From: Oscillospiraceae bacterium
Lineage (GTDB): Bacteria; Bacillota; Clostridia; Oscillospirales; CAG-272
Assembly (NCBI GenBank): GCA_015064785.1
Contig: SVRM01000003.1
Coordinates: 1-64,000 of the forward strand
Reading direction: 5' to 3'
DNA length: 64,000 nt
In this document: positions 30,260 through 40,173 of the stretch, piece after piece
Layout: each line of letters opens with the position of its first letter
Position numbering within the stretch: the stretch's first letter is position 1
Made by a program: the position numbers and the translations under genes
The notes under the pieces: model-generated
Seen by the model: only the letters and a program-made list of their open reading frames with translations
What the model was told of the DNA's origin: nothing
The model's database searches: none

Positions 30260-30358
30260 AAGTTCCTTTCCGTAATATTCGGTATTGATTTAAGTATATC
30301 ACACTTTCCCCGAAGTTGCAATAGCATTGTAAAAATTTCAGATACAGGAAATTTCCTC

Positions 30359-30387
30359 TTGACAAATACCCCCGGGGGGTATATAAT
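30359..30387 (+). promoter_or_regulatory. csoR-copA promoter with CsoR-type operator in the spacer
   Basis: TTGACA (30359-30364), 17-nt spacer, TATAAT (30382-30387); palindrome ATACCCCCGGGGGGTAT at 30366-30382. Confidence 0.88.
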
Positions 30388-30438
30388 AGTAACAGGCGGT
30401 ACGATACCGCCGAAATCTGCAAAACAGGAGATTCACCC

Positions 30439-30735
30439 ATGTCCGACACCTGCTGTCAAAAGAAAAAACATCGATCCGAGGAAGAAATCCGTGCGCTCTG
30501 CAACCGACTGAGCCGCATGGAAGGTCAGATCCGCGGCATCCGCACAATGGTTGAGGAGGATACCTACTGCACCGACATTCTGACCCAGGCCGCGGCAGTC
30601 TCTGCGGCGCTGAACGCCTTCAAGTCCGAGCTGCTCTCAAACCACATCCGCACCTGTGTCGCAGACGATCTGCGCGAAGGAAAAGACGAGGTTGTGGATG
30701 AGCTTCTCGATACGCTGAAAAAACTGATGAAATAA
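30439..30735 (+). CDS. csoR: CsoR-family copper-sensing repressor
   Basis: [54 protein letters not shown]: Cys plus distal H..C ligand pattern. Confidence 0.92.
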   Translation: MSDTCCQKKKHRSEEEIRALCNRLSRMEGQIRGIRTMVEEDTYCTDILTQAAAVSAALNAFKSELLSNHIRTCVADDLREGKDEVVDELLDTLKKLMK

Positions 30736-30751
30736 ACGTGAGGAATACCAG

Positions 30752-33319
30752 ATGAAACAATATAACGTTACCGGCATGAGCTGTGCGGCATGTGTCGCCC
30801 GCGTGGAAAAAGCCGTCAATGCGGTACCGGGAGTCGAGCAGTGTGCCGTCAGCCTTCTGACCAATTCCATGGGCGTGGAAGGATCGGCATCCCCCGAGGA
30901 CATCATTGCCGCGGTCACAGCTGCAGGCTACGGTGCATCCACAAAGGACAACACCGCGTCTGCCGCCTCCGCTCCAACCGGAGCAGATGCACTTACCGAC
31001 CGCGAAACGCCGCTGCTGAAAAAACGGCTGATCGCATCTGTGATCGTTCTACTCCTTCTGATGTACGTCTCCATGGGACATATGATGTGGAGCTTTCCGC
31101 TGCCCGCCGCCCTTGCGGACAATCCCGTCGCGCTCGGGCTGACACAGCTGCTTCTGTCGGCTGTTATCATGGTCATTAACCAGAAATTTTTTGTCGGCGG
31201 TGCCAAAAGCCTGTGGATGCGCGCCCCGAATATGGACGCACTCGTTGCGCTTGGCTCTTCGGCCGCGTTTGTCTACAGCACCTATGCGCTGTACGCCATG
31301 TCCGCCTGTGTGCAGACCGGCGATATGACCGGCGCACACGGATACCTGCACAATCTGTACTTTGAATCGGCGGCCATGATTCTGACACTGATCACCGTCG
31401 GCAAAATGCTGGAAGCCCGTGCCAAAGGAAAAACGACCGATGCACTGAAAGGTCTGATGCGCCTGACGCCGAAAACCGCCCGCGTGATCCGAAACGGTAA
31501 GGAAACCGAGGTGGACATCGCGCAGGTACACAAGGGCGATGTCTTTGTAGTCCGTCCGGGCGAGGCAATTCCGGTTGACGGCATTGTTTCAGACGGTATG
31601 AGTGCCGTCAATGAAGCAGCGCTGACCGGTGAGAGCATTCCTGTCGATAAGGCGGTCGGTGACAGCGTATCTGCGGCGACCCTGAACACCTTCGGCGTTC
31701 TGCGCTGTGAAGCGACACGGGTAGGAGAGGACACCACACTGTCACAGATCATCCGGATGGTCTCGGATGCGGCGGCGACCAAGGCACCGATTGCCAAAAT
31801 TGCCGATCGGGTCGCCGGTATTTTCGTTCCGGCTGTCATGCTCATTGCCCTTCTGACCGCCGGCATCTGGATGCTCTGCGGTGAGAGCTTCGGCTTTGCA
31901 CTGGCACGCGGCATTTCCGTGCTGGTCATCAGCTGTCCGTGTGCACTCGGTCTGGCAACGCCTGTTGCGATCATGGTCGGAAGCGGTGTCGGTGCCAAAA
32001 ACGGCATTCTGTTCAAGACCGCCGCATCGCTGGAAAGTGCCGGACGTGTGACTATCGTCGCACTTGACAAAACAGGCACCATCACATGCGGCGAGCCGTC
32101 GGTGACCGATCTTCTGCCCGCAGACGGTATTTCCGCGGAAATGCTCCTTTCCTGTGCAGCATCGCTTGAGAAAAACAGCGAGCATCCGCTTGCCCGTGCT
32201 ATCCGCCGTCAGGCAGAGGAGGAAGACATTCCCGCCGACAATGTCACCGATTTTGAAATCCTGCCCGGAAACGGTCTGCGTGCCAAGTGCGGTGATGCTC
32301 TGCTGTGCGGCGGCAGTCTGCGGTATATCGCATCGGTTCTGTCCACGCCCATCTCCGCGTCCGTCCATTCCGCCGCACAAACCCTCGCAGAACAGGGAAA
32401 GACACCGCTGTTCTTTGCCAAAAACGGCAGGCTGCTCGGCATCATCGCCGCTGCTGATACCGTCAAGGAGGACAGCCCCGAGGCCATCCGCCAGCTGCGG
32501 GAAATGGGCATCCGCGTCGTCATGCTGACCGGTGACAATGCTGCAACCGCGGCTGCAGTCGGTTCTGCCGCCGGTGTTGATGAAGTCATCGCAGGCGTTC
32601 TGCCGGACGGCAAAGAGGAGGTCATCCGCCGTCTGCGGGAAACAGGTCACGTTGCCATGGTCGGCGACGGTATCAATGATGCCCCTGCGCTGACCCGTGC
32701 GGATCTCGGCATAGCCATCGGAGCCGGTGCCGATGTCGCGGTCGATTCGGCCGATATGGTCCTCATGAAGAGCCGCCTCTCCGATGTTCCTGCCGCCATC
32801 CGTCTCGGACGCGCGGTTTTGCAGAATATCCGCGAGAACCTGTTCTGGGCATTCGGCTATAACATCATCGGCATTCCGCTGGCGGCAGGTCTGTTCATCC
32901 CGCTTGGCGGATGGGAAATGAACCCGATGTTCGGTGCCGCGGCAATGAGCATCTCCAGCTTCCTCGTCGTTTCCAACGCGCTCAGACTCAACCTGTTTGA
33001 TATCCGCCGGCACAAACCCGCCAAAAATACCGTCCCCGATGCGTCCCCCACACCAAAAATCACCGATCAGTCACCAATCACAATCAATACAAATACGGAG
33101 GAAACCACAATGACAAAAACCATGAAAATCGAAGGCATGATGTGCCCGCACTGCGAAGCACACACAAAAAAGGCGCTGGAAGCACTGGCGGGCGTTGCAG
33201 AAGCGACTGCCGACTTCAAGGCTGGCACCGCTGTGGTCACGCTGACAGCGGAGGTCGCCGACGAGGTGCTGAAGACCGCGGTCGAGGATGCCGGCTATAC
33301 CGTTCTCGGAATTGAATGA
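30752..33319 (+). CDS. copA: copper-translocating P-type ATPase with N- and C-terminal HMA domains
   Basis: [68 protein letters not shown]-terminal [17 protein letters not shown]. Confidence 0.97.
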   Translation: MKQYNVTGMSCAACVARVEKAVNAVPGVEQCAVSLLTNSMGVEGSASPEDIIAAVTAAGYGASTKDNTASAASAPTGADALTDRETPLLKKRLIASVIVLLLLMYVSMGHMMWSFPLPAALADNPVALGLTQLLLSAVIMVINQKFFVGGAKSLWMRAPNMDALVALGSSAAFVYSTYALYAMSACVQTGDMTGAHGYLHNLYFESAAMILTLITVGKMLEARAKGKTTDALKGLMRLTPKTARVIRNGKETEVDIAQVHKGDVFVVRPGEAIPVDGIVSDGMSAVNEAALTGESIPVDKAVGDSVSAATLNTFGVLRCEATRVGEDTTLSQIIRMVSDAAATKAPIAKIADRVAGIFVPAVMLIALLTAGIWMLCGESFGFALARGISVLVISCPCALGLATPVAIMVGSGVGAKNGILFKTAASLESAGRVTIVALDKTGTITCGEPSVTDLLPADGISAEMLLSCAASLEKNSEHPLARAIRRQAEEEDIPADNVTDFEILPGNGLRAKCGDALLCGGSLRYIASVLSTPISASVHSAAQTLAEQGKTPLFFAKNGRLLGIIAAADTVKEDSPEAIRQLREMGIRVVMLTGDNAATAAAVGSAAGVDEVIAGVLPDGKEEVIRRLRETGHVAMVGDGINDAPALTRADLGIAIGAGADVAVDSADMVLMKSRLSDVPAAIRLGRAVLQNIRENLFWAFGYNIIGIPLAAGLFIPLGGWEMNPMFGAAAMSISSFLVVSNALRLNLFDIRRHKPAKNTVPDASPTPKITDQSPITINTNTEETTMTKTMKIEGMMCPHCEAHTKKALEALAGVAEATADFKAGTAVVTLTAEVADEVLKTAVEDAGYTVLGIE
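33110..33319 (+). CDS. possible free CopZ chaperone from an internal in-frame start in copA
   Basis: GGAGG at 33097-33101, 8 nt, ATG at 33110, in frame with copA; 69-aa product [28 protein letters not shown]... Confidence 0.55.
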   Translation: MTKTMKIEGMMCPHCEAHTKKALEALAGVAEATADFKAGTAVVTLTAEVADEVLKTAVEDAGYTVLGIE

Positions 33320-33329
33320 GGACCTGCCC

Positions 33330-34073
33330 ATGACAGAAAAGAAAACGTACCGTCTGACCGCTGTATCTCCCGATACGTTTGCCGATGCCTGTGCCGAAGT
33401 GCTTTTCCGCACCGTCTGCGACAAACCCGATGCGGTCATCGGTCTGTCCACAGGACGCACCACCGGCGACATCCATCGCAGATTCGCTGCACTGGTGCAC
33501 GAACACGGCATTGATGTTTCCCGCCTCACGATCTTCGGTCTGGACGAGGTCACCGGTGTCAGCCGCGATTACTTCGGCAGCTGTATCTGGATGTTGGAGC
33601 ATGAATGTGTCAACGATCTCGGCATTCCGGCGGAGAATTTTCTGATGCTGCCGCTGACCTCGGATGACTGGGAACGAGACTGTGCAGCCTTCCGTGCCGA
33701 GCTTGCACGCCGCGGCGGCATCACGCTGCTTGAGCTTGGACTGGGTGAAAACGGACACATCGGCTTCAACCAGCCCGGAACCCCGTTTACCCAGCGCGCT
33801 TTCCATGGCTCCATGCACGATTATCTGGAGGCACGCATCCGCCGCGAGACAGGCACCCCCGATGATGTTCCGCTCGGCGGCGTGACGCTCGGCATCGCCG
33901 ATGTCATGGATGCAAAGACCATTATGCTCTGTGCCAACGGCGCACACAAAAAGCAGGTACTGACCGATGCGCTGTACGGTCCCATCTCCACCGATCTTCC
34001 GGCGACGGTATTGCAGTCCCATCCTAACCTGCTCATTTTCTGCGACACCGATGCCGCACCCGATTCCATCTGA
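33330..34073 (+). CDS. glucosamine-6-phosphate deaminase/isomerase-family protein
   Basis: GLSTGRTTGDIHRRF; TIFGLDEVTGV; LGLGENGHIGFNQPGTPF; start MTEKKTYRLTA at 33330. Confidence 0.85.
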   Translation: MTEKKTYRLTAVSPDTFADACAEVLFRTVCDKPDAVIGLSTGRTTGDIHRRFAALVHEHGIDVSRLTIFGLDEVTGVSRDYFGSCIWMLEHECVNDLGIPAENFLMLPLTSDDWERDCAAFRAELARRGGITLLELGLGENGHIGFNQPGTPFTQRAFHGSMHDYLEARIRRETGTPDDVPLGGVTLGIADVMDAKTIMLCANGAHKKQVLTDALYGPISTDLPATVLQSHPNLLIFCDTDAAPDSI

Positions 34074-34098
34074 TTTCCGGATGAAAGGAGAACACGCC

Positions 34099-36357
34099 AT
34101 GCTTTATCTGCACGACGAAATGGCGGCAAAGAAGCAAACAACGGTCTTAGACCTGCTGTCCGTATCCGCACCGCGCCATGCAGGACGCGGCACCCTGTCT
34201 CCCCGCGACGACGGTACCTGGGTACTGTCCGCACCGCCGACCCATGACAACTGGGCGGCACACCACTGTCCTCCCGACGGTGATTACTGCAACTTCGGTT
34301 CCTGTACCATGGTCATAGACCTTGACGGCCGGGATCTTTCTGCATATAACCGACTAACCTTTTCGGCATTTGCCGTTGATACCGGGATTCCCGCACCGAT
34401 GCTGTACTGCGGCATCCAAAGCAGCGGCGCACATCCGATCCCAGATGCGTTCGGCAGAAGCGGCACCCATCAGGCGTCCCTTGTCACAGGACAGTGGTGC
34501 GAGGTGATCTGGGAATTTCCGGAGCTGACCGCAGACCGCTGTGACGCAATCACCATCTCCATGCCGCTCAACGGCGATTTCGGTCTTGATCTGCCCGATA
34601 CCACGGTGTATCTGCGCGATGTCACCCTCTCACATATCAGCGATCCCGAGCCGTGTCACGGCTGGGACTGCGGCGAGCGCATCGCCTATTCCTTTGCAGG
34701 CTATCCTGCCGACAGCGAAAAGATCGCCGTAACGCAGATTCCGTGCGACAGCTTTGCTGTCCTCAACCGGACACGGAACACCGAATGCACCCTGCCCGCA
34801 AAGACAGTTGTCTTTTTGGGACAGACCTACCGGCTGTTCGATTTTTCTGCGGTCACGGAATGCGGTACCTATGCGCTGTGTGCCGGGAATGTCACAACCG
34901 ACGACTTCCCGATTGTCACACGGGAAGCATTTCAAACGGCACTGTCGGAAAAGCTGCTCACCTTCATTTCTGCCGAGCGATGCGGCTGTGCGGTAGCCGG
35001 ACATCATCCCGCCTGTCACGCCGATATTGTCGCCGAACACAACGGCGTTGTAAAGTCCTACCACGGCGGCTGGCACGATGCGGGAGATCTGTCCCAGCAG
35101 ACACTGCAGTCGGCAGAAACCGCCGCCGCCCTGCTCCGTGCCGCAGGACATGCTCCGTCCTGTGCGGGAGCTCTTCTGGCTGAATCCCGCTGGGGCATGG
35201 ACTTTATCCTGTCCATGCGGTTCGGTGACGGATACCGCGCCACCTCTGCCGGCATCACGCGCTGGACCGACGGTGTCATCGGCACCATGGACGACTGCTA
35301 TGCACGTGTCCACAATCACGCCTTTGAAAACTATCTTTTTTCCGCAATCGAAGCACAGGCGGCAATGGCAGAAACCGACTCCGCCCGCCGCGATGCACAG
35401 GCTCGTGCCGCCGTCGAGGATTTTGCGTATGCCGAAGAACGATACGCAGAATACGGACGGGAGCTGCCGATCTTCTTTGAACATTCCTATTCCTCCCCGC
35501 GGTCCCTGTATGCGGCGGCGGCAATCGTCGGTGCGGTATCGCTGTACCGTTTGACGGAAAATCCGGCGTACCTTGACGCTCTGCGGCCGCACATCGCGGT
35601 ACTTCTCTCATCCCAGATGCGCGATTCTGCTTTGCCGATCACAGGATATTTCTGCCGTGATGAATCGCTGACAGTGCCAACGCATTTCACACACCAATCG
35701 CGTGAATACCTCTACGGCGAGGCACTGGCAGGACTTTTATCCGTTCCGCTGGATTCCGCGGCAAGCGCACGTGTCAGAGAAGCTGCCGACGCATACAGCG
35801 GCTATTTCAAGCAGCTATATTCATATGCCTCCCCCTATGGGATGCTTCCAGCCGGTGTTTATGCGCTGTCGGAAACCGATGACACACCCCAAAACCGCGA
35901 AATTTTCTCGCTCTGTCATCTGTTTGCCGACTTTGACAGTACACTTGCCGAGCAGAAGGAACAGATTTACGCCGGTACGCAGATCGGTGAAGGACTGTAT
36001 GTAAAGCAGTTCCCCGTCTGGTTCTCCTTCCGCGGAAACAACGTCATCTTCCTGTCTCAGGCGGCATCCCTGCGCGCGTTGGCAAAGGTCTGCGAGGATC
36101 CTGCGCTGAACGCAATCGCCGACCGGCAGATTCTATTTGTACTCGGCACCAATCCGTTCCGTCAGTCGATGGTCTACGGATACGGCGGCCGATGCGCAGA
36201 ACCGTACTTTGCCCTGCTCGGACGGTGCGAGGGTGCGGTTCCCGTCGGCATTCAGACGGACGGCAACGAAGATGAACCCTTCTGGCCGTGCGGCATCAAT
36301 GCGACCTATAAGGAGGTCTGGCTGTCGTCCGCCACGGCCCTGCTCAGAAGCATGTGA
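34099..36357 (+). CDS. GH9-family glycoside hydrolase, no signal peptide seen
   Basis: SYHGGWHDAGDLSQQTLQSAETAAALLRA; GTNPFRQSMVYGYG; start ATG 34099 with AAAGGAG; Ig-like N-terminal region. Confidence 0.82.
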   Translation: MLYLHDEMAAKKQTTVLDLLSVSAPRHAGRGTLSPRDDGTWVLSAPPTHDNWAAHHCPPDGDYCNFGSCTMVIDLDGRDLSAYNRLTFSAFAVDTGIPAPMLYCGIQSSGAHPIPDAFGRSGTHQASLVTGQWCEVIWEFPELTADRCDAITISMPLNGDFGLDLPDTTVYLRDVTLSHISDPEPCHGWDCGERIAYSFAGYPADSEKIAVTQIPCDSFAVLNRTRNTECTLPAKTVVFLGQTYRLFDFSAVTECGTYALCAGNVTTDDFPIVTREAFQTALSEKLLTFISAERCGCAVAGHHPACHADIVAEHNGVVKSYHGGWHDAGDLSQQTLQSAETAAALLRAAGHAPSCAGALLAESRWGMDFILSMRFGDGYRATSAGITRWTDGVIGTMDDCYARVHNHAFENYLFSAIEAQAAMAETDSARRDAQARAAVEDFAYAEERYAEYGRELPIFFEHSYSSPRSLYAAAAIVGAVSLYRLTENPAYLDALRPHIAVLLSSQMRDSALPITGYFCRDESLTVPTHFTHQSREYLYGEALAGLLSVPLDSAASARVREAADAYSGYFKQLYSYASPYGMLPAGVYALSETDDTPQNREIFSLCHLFADFDSTLAEQKEQIYAGTQIGEGLYVKQFPVWFSFRGNNVIFLSQAASLRALAKVCEDPALNAIADRQILFVLGTNPFRQSMVYGYGGRCAEPYFALLGRCEGAVPVGIQTDGNEDEPFWPCGINATYKEVWLSSATALLRSM

Positions 36358-36381
36358 ATCGTTACACACAAACTGTAAACC

Positions 36382-36420
36382 AAAAGCCGATGCCGGTTGT
36401 CAAACCGCACATCGGCTTTT
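36382..36420. terminator. terminator between convergent genes
   Basis: AAAAGCCGATG...CATCGGCTTTT. Confidence 0.8.
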
Positions 36421-36421
36421 C

Positions 36422-37447
36422 TTATTTCAAAGGAATGATAACCTTCCCCGGTACAACCGTCAGATCCGGCGTCCATCCACCATCGAGAATCCCCGGTGTT
36501 CCGGCATTTTTGAGATTGTGTACACCATCTGCGTCAAAGCGTGTCAGCTCCACACGGTCACGGTAAACGGCAAACACAGTACAGCTGCGCGTCTCCCCTT
36601 CCTCACCGGTCGCGGTAAAGCCGACATAGCCGGCATTGAGGTAGGTAAAGTGCAGATCGGTCATATGGTACCGCATCGTCCCGTATTCCGCCTCTGCGTC
36701 TGGAACCGGCATCGGATCGCCGGGTGCAAGATAAATACATGACCCGCCGAGATAGCTGTCATAATCATCAGAATGGTTGTGCGCAAACAGCACAATGAGA
36801 TTCAGCCCCGCTGCACCGGCACGATTGAGTACATCGACCAGATATGCGGCATACCGGTTATCCTCACGCCAGCTCATATGAAGCGGAATGTGCGTCATCA
36901 CAAAGATCGGACGTGTCTCACCTGCCTCCGCTTTTTCCGTCAGATAAGCCTCGAGCGCCGCTGCGGTTTCCTCGATCAGAAACGCATTGTCCTCATCGGC
37001 AAACGCCGGAAAATCGCCTTCATGAATCAGATAAACAATATAATCCGACCGCTCATAGGCACCGCCGGAATCCAGCCCCGGCGTGTCCTCGGGATCGTGG
37101 TTGCCCTGCAAAAACAGAATATCATCGGCATCCAGCGCATACGCACGGCGGATTTTGTCACAGACAATACCGATGCCCTCGGCGGAACGTTCGGTATCGT
37201 AGGCACTGCTGTAGTCGCCGAGAAACAGTACCTCGTCAACTGAACGGTATCCGTTCTTCTTTGCCGTCTCCAGCAGCCGGGAAAGCACAGCACCGTCGCG
37301 TCCATCACCCTGCAGGTCCGACCCGGCCCAGATCACAGCGCGCGGGGATGTCAGATGCTGCCAACAAAGGAACATCGCCGCCAGCAGAAGCAGTACCGCC
37401 GTGCCAGGGATCAGCCACCTGCAAAAAAACTTCCTCTGCTCCGTCAT
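36422..37447 (-). CDS. membrane-anchored metallophosphoesterase
   Basis: VIWAGSDLQGDG, FLGDYSSAY, LQGNHDPEDTP, MTHIPLHMSW, FAHNHSDDYD; N-terminal TM; start 37447 or 37462. Confidence 0.82.
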   Translation of the reverse strand: MTEQRKFFCRWLIPGTAVLLLLAAMFLCWQHLTSPRAVIWAGSDLQGDGRDGAVLSRLLETAKKNGYRSVDEVLFLGDYSSAYDTERSAEGIGIVCDKIRRAYALDADDILFLQGNHDPEDTPGLDSGGAYERSDYIVYLIHEGDFPAFADEDNAFLIEETAAALEAYLTEKAEAGETRPIFVMTHIPLHMSWREDNRYAAYLVDVLNRAGAAGLNLIVLFAHNHSDDYDSYLGGSCIYLAPGDPMPVPDAEAEYGTMRYHMTDLHFTYLNAGYVGFTATGEEGETRSCTVFAVYRDRVELTRFDADGVHNLKNAGTPGILDGGWTPDLTVVPGKVIIPLK

Positions 37448-38391
37448 TCTGTCAGATCGCACTGGAAGAATACCATCTTTTCGCGCTTCCAGGTATATGC
37501 GCCGTAGAGATACTTGCCGTCGGTAATAACTGCGGGATAGGAATATTCACCCGGTTCGGTTTCCAGATCAAACAGCCGCACAAACGTATCACCGCTGTCG
37601 GTACTTTCAAACAGGGAAAGCGGTGTGCGTCCCTCGGTCACGGGATTGCAGCAGAGGATGATGCGGTTATCAGATACCTTGACCAGATCCAGACCGCTGT
37701 TGTTGTTCGGCAGTCCGCTGTCGTAAAACGTACACCAGGTCTTGCCGAAGTCCGTGGAATCGGAGCGGAAAATCTTTTTATTTTTGGAGCGCACCAGCAT
37801 ATGCACGCCACGATCGTCCTCCCAAAGCGACGGCTGAATCACCTCCGTGTCCTCCGTCGGAACAGGAATGAACGGCGTTTCCTCCCATGTGTAACCATTG
37901 TCGGCAGAAATATCGCAGAAGCAGCGCCACGGTCCCTGCTCAAAGGATGCACCTGCCAGAATCGTACCGTTGGACAGACGGATCGGCTTGTTCTTGACAG
38001 GACCTCTGCCGTCGATGTCGTGCTCGCACAGGCGGCGCGGCTCTGACCACGTATAACCGCCGTCGCGCGAAGTCGTGAACATTGTATTCCATGAATCAAT
38101 GTTCTTACTGCGCTTATAGTACAGCAGAATCTCCTCGCCGTTGTCATAAAGCACAGGATTCCAGTTTGGAATCGGTTCGACGGTTGATACACATTGTGGT
38201 GCCGACCATGTTCCATCGGCGTCCGAACGGCGTGCAACGTAGATCTGCACATCGTCCCGTCCTTCGTAGGTACCGCCGAACCACGCGGCAAGGATGCCGT
38301 AGTCTGTGCGGATCAACGTTGCCGCATGACCGGACATGGGAATATCAAGGGTTTCGGGATTATAAATAAATTCTTTTTTTAACAGTTCCAT
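37444..38391 (-). CDS. BNR/Asp-box sialidase-family protein, no signal peptide
   Basis: Asp-box-like repeats SRDGGYTWSE, SADNGYTWEE, STDFGKTWCT, STDSGDTFVR; start MELLKKEF at 38391. Confidence 0.75.
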   Translation of the reverse strand: MELLKKEFIYNPETLDIPMSGHAATLIRTDYGILAAWFGGTYEGRDDVQIYVARRSDADGTWSAPQCVSTVEPIPNWNPVLYDNGEEILLYYKRSKNIDSWNTMFTTSRDGGYTWSEPRRLCEHDIDGRGPVKNKPIRLSNGTILAGASFEQGPWRCFCDISADNGYTWEETPFIPVPTEDTEVIQPSLWEDDRGVHMLVRSKNKKIFRSDSTDFGKTWCTFYDSGLPNNNSGLDLVKVSDNRIILCCNPVTEGRTPLSLFESTDSGDTFVRLFDLETEPGEYSYPAVITDGKYLYGAYTWKREKMVFFQCDLTE

Positions 38392-38407
38392 TTTGAATTC
38401 TCCTTTG

Positions 38408-39217
38408 TTATAACGCAAGCGGCAGATTTTCAATCATCAGACCGCCGATATACATACTTGCAAGGTTCGCACACAGTGCGTAGGGGATACTGCGTCCCCG
38501 TTTTTCCCGCAGGGTATTCCAGTATGCAAGCACTTCAAAAATCACAATCACCGCTTCCAGCAGATAATAACCGAACAGCACATACGAATCCATCGTTGCG
38601 CCGCCGAGCAGCAGATTCAGAAGCAGCTGTGTCATGGCGTTGAAGCAAAGGAATACACCCCAGCTGTGTTTTTCCCGATAGCCGAACGCCCAGAACAGAA
38701 TGCCCTCAATGAGCAGTGTCAGTGCGACACGCAATCCGATGATCAGCGTCATGCGTCCCGCATAAAGATCATTGCGCAGCATGTACGGCGCGGGAAAGGA
38801 CTCCGGAAACCGTTTCAGCTCCGAAAGATCCAGTAAAAGCACATTGTTGTAGCGTTCAAAGGTCTGATCGGGCAGCGCCAGACATGTCGTGTTCCCGCCC
38901 GTTGTCACCGCCAGATGCAATGCGGACAGATCAAAGCTGTCCTCGGAATCGGTCATCCCCGGCAGAAGGACGTGGCTGTAGGTAAAGCGGAAATACGTCT
39001 CCCAGCCGCGTACCGACTTCCGTGTTTTCAGCTGAAAGGCTTCCTTGTGATTGGCATCCTCCAGCGCAAGTGCAAGATCATCCGGCGCATTGACAACCAC
39101 AATGGTCAGACACGGCGGCTCCGCAGAATTTGCAAAGACAGGGAACACAAACAGGACTGTCATACAAAGCGTCAGCAGAAACAGGAACAGGGAACGGTAC
39201 CTCATTTGTTGTCTCAC
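38408..39217 (-). CDS. multi-pass membrane protein of unknown function with signal peptide
   Basis: Signal-like LFLFLLTLCMTVLFVFPVFA and several hydrophobic segments near the C-terminus. Confidence 0.6.
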   Translation of the reverse strand: MRQQMRYRSLFLFLLTLCMTVLFVFPVFANSAEPPCLTIVVVNAPDDLALALEDANHKEAFQLKTRKSVRGWETYFRFTYSHVLLPGMTDSEDSFDLSALHLAVTTGGNTTCLALPDQTFERYNNVLLLDLSELKRFPESFPAPYMLRNDLYAGRMTLIIGLRVALTLLIEGILFWAFGYREKHSWGVFLCFNAMTQLLLNLLLGGATMDSYVLFGYYLLEAVIVIFEVLAYWNTLREKRGRSIPYALCANLASMYIGGLMIENLPLAL

Positions 39218-39247
39218 CTCACTTTGATTGCGGTTGATTGTCAGTTA

Positions 39248-40147
39248 TCATACCTCGTAGCAGCCGTATTCCTCCAGAATGCACCTGCCGATTTCATAAA
39301 GATACTTCTCCGCTGTCTGCCGCAGACGAAGCGGCGGCTTGGCAAGGCGCGTATCTCCGTCATATGGACGGCGCTTGCCTGCGGGATAGAAGATATTACC
39401 CGATTCAAACGTGAAATACCCCTTGTAACCGATATCAAGCAGACCGTGCATCAGGGAATCGAGATTGAGTGAACCGGAGAACGGCGCCAGATGATGGTCA
39501 TCGTTGCCCCAGTTGTCCTGCACATGGAGTGCGCAGACATGATGCCCGAGAATCTTTAAGGATTCATGCTGCGGCATTTCCTGCATATTGCCGTGACCTG
39601 CATCCCAAACGGCATGGAAGTTCGGATGGTCAACGGTTTCGATCATCGCAAGCAAATCGGGTGCGTTGTCGATCCAATAAAGCCCGTCGATGCACATCTT
39701 GTTGAAGTTTTCCACAAGGATGTTGACATTGCATTCGGCCGCCAGACGCAGCAGCGGTGCATAAAATTCGGCGTTTGCCTCAAAGGTCTGTTCTTTTGTC
39801 AACCCTTTGGTGTAACCGGAATGGACGACGAGATTCGGAATCCCGAGAATGCCGCACGCCTCAACACACCGTGCGGTATCGGCGATAAATGCGGCATTGT
39901 CCGCGGCAATCGGTGCGCCCATCGGTGCATGTGCCTGAATAAACGTCGCACCGAGATCAACGGATTTCTGCTTTACACGTGCCAGAAATTCCTTCCAGTC
40001 ATCGGCATAAACGCCGCCGCGCATGTGATAATCCTGCCCGAAATCGTAATCGAGATACCGGAAGCCCGCGTCACGGATGTACTGCATGGATTCTTCTTTT
40101 ACTTTCGTATAGGCGTTGAAGTCGCCTGTGGTTGTCGCCAGCTTCAT
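39248..40147 (-). CDS. sugar phosphate isomerase/epimerase (AP endonuclease 2-like barrel)
   Basis: FIQAHAPMGAP; LVVHSGYTKG; AVWDAGHGN; HHVCALHVQDN; YFTFES. Confidence 0.85.
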   Translation of the reverse strand: MKLATTTGDFNAYTKVKEESMQYIRDAGFRYLDYDFGQDYHMRGGVYADDWKEFLARVKQKSVDLGATFIQAHAPMGAPIAADNAAFIADTARCVEACGILGIPNLVVHSGYTKGLTKEQTFEANAEFYAPLLRLAAECNVNILVENFNKMCIDGLYWIDNAPDLLAMIETVDHPNFHAVWDAGHGNMQEMPQHESLKILGHHVCALHVQDNWGNDDHHLAPFSGSLNLDSLMHGLLDIGYKGYFTFESGNIFYPAGKRRPYDGDTRLAKPPLRLRQTAEKYLYEIGRCILEEYGCYEV

Positions 40148-40173
40148 GAATCAGAACACCTCCGAATGCTTTT

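Noticed and set aside
31742-33013. 423-aa minus-strand ORF opposite copA
   Set aside because: Shadow of copA codon bias.
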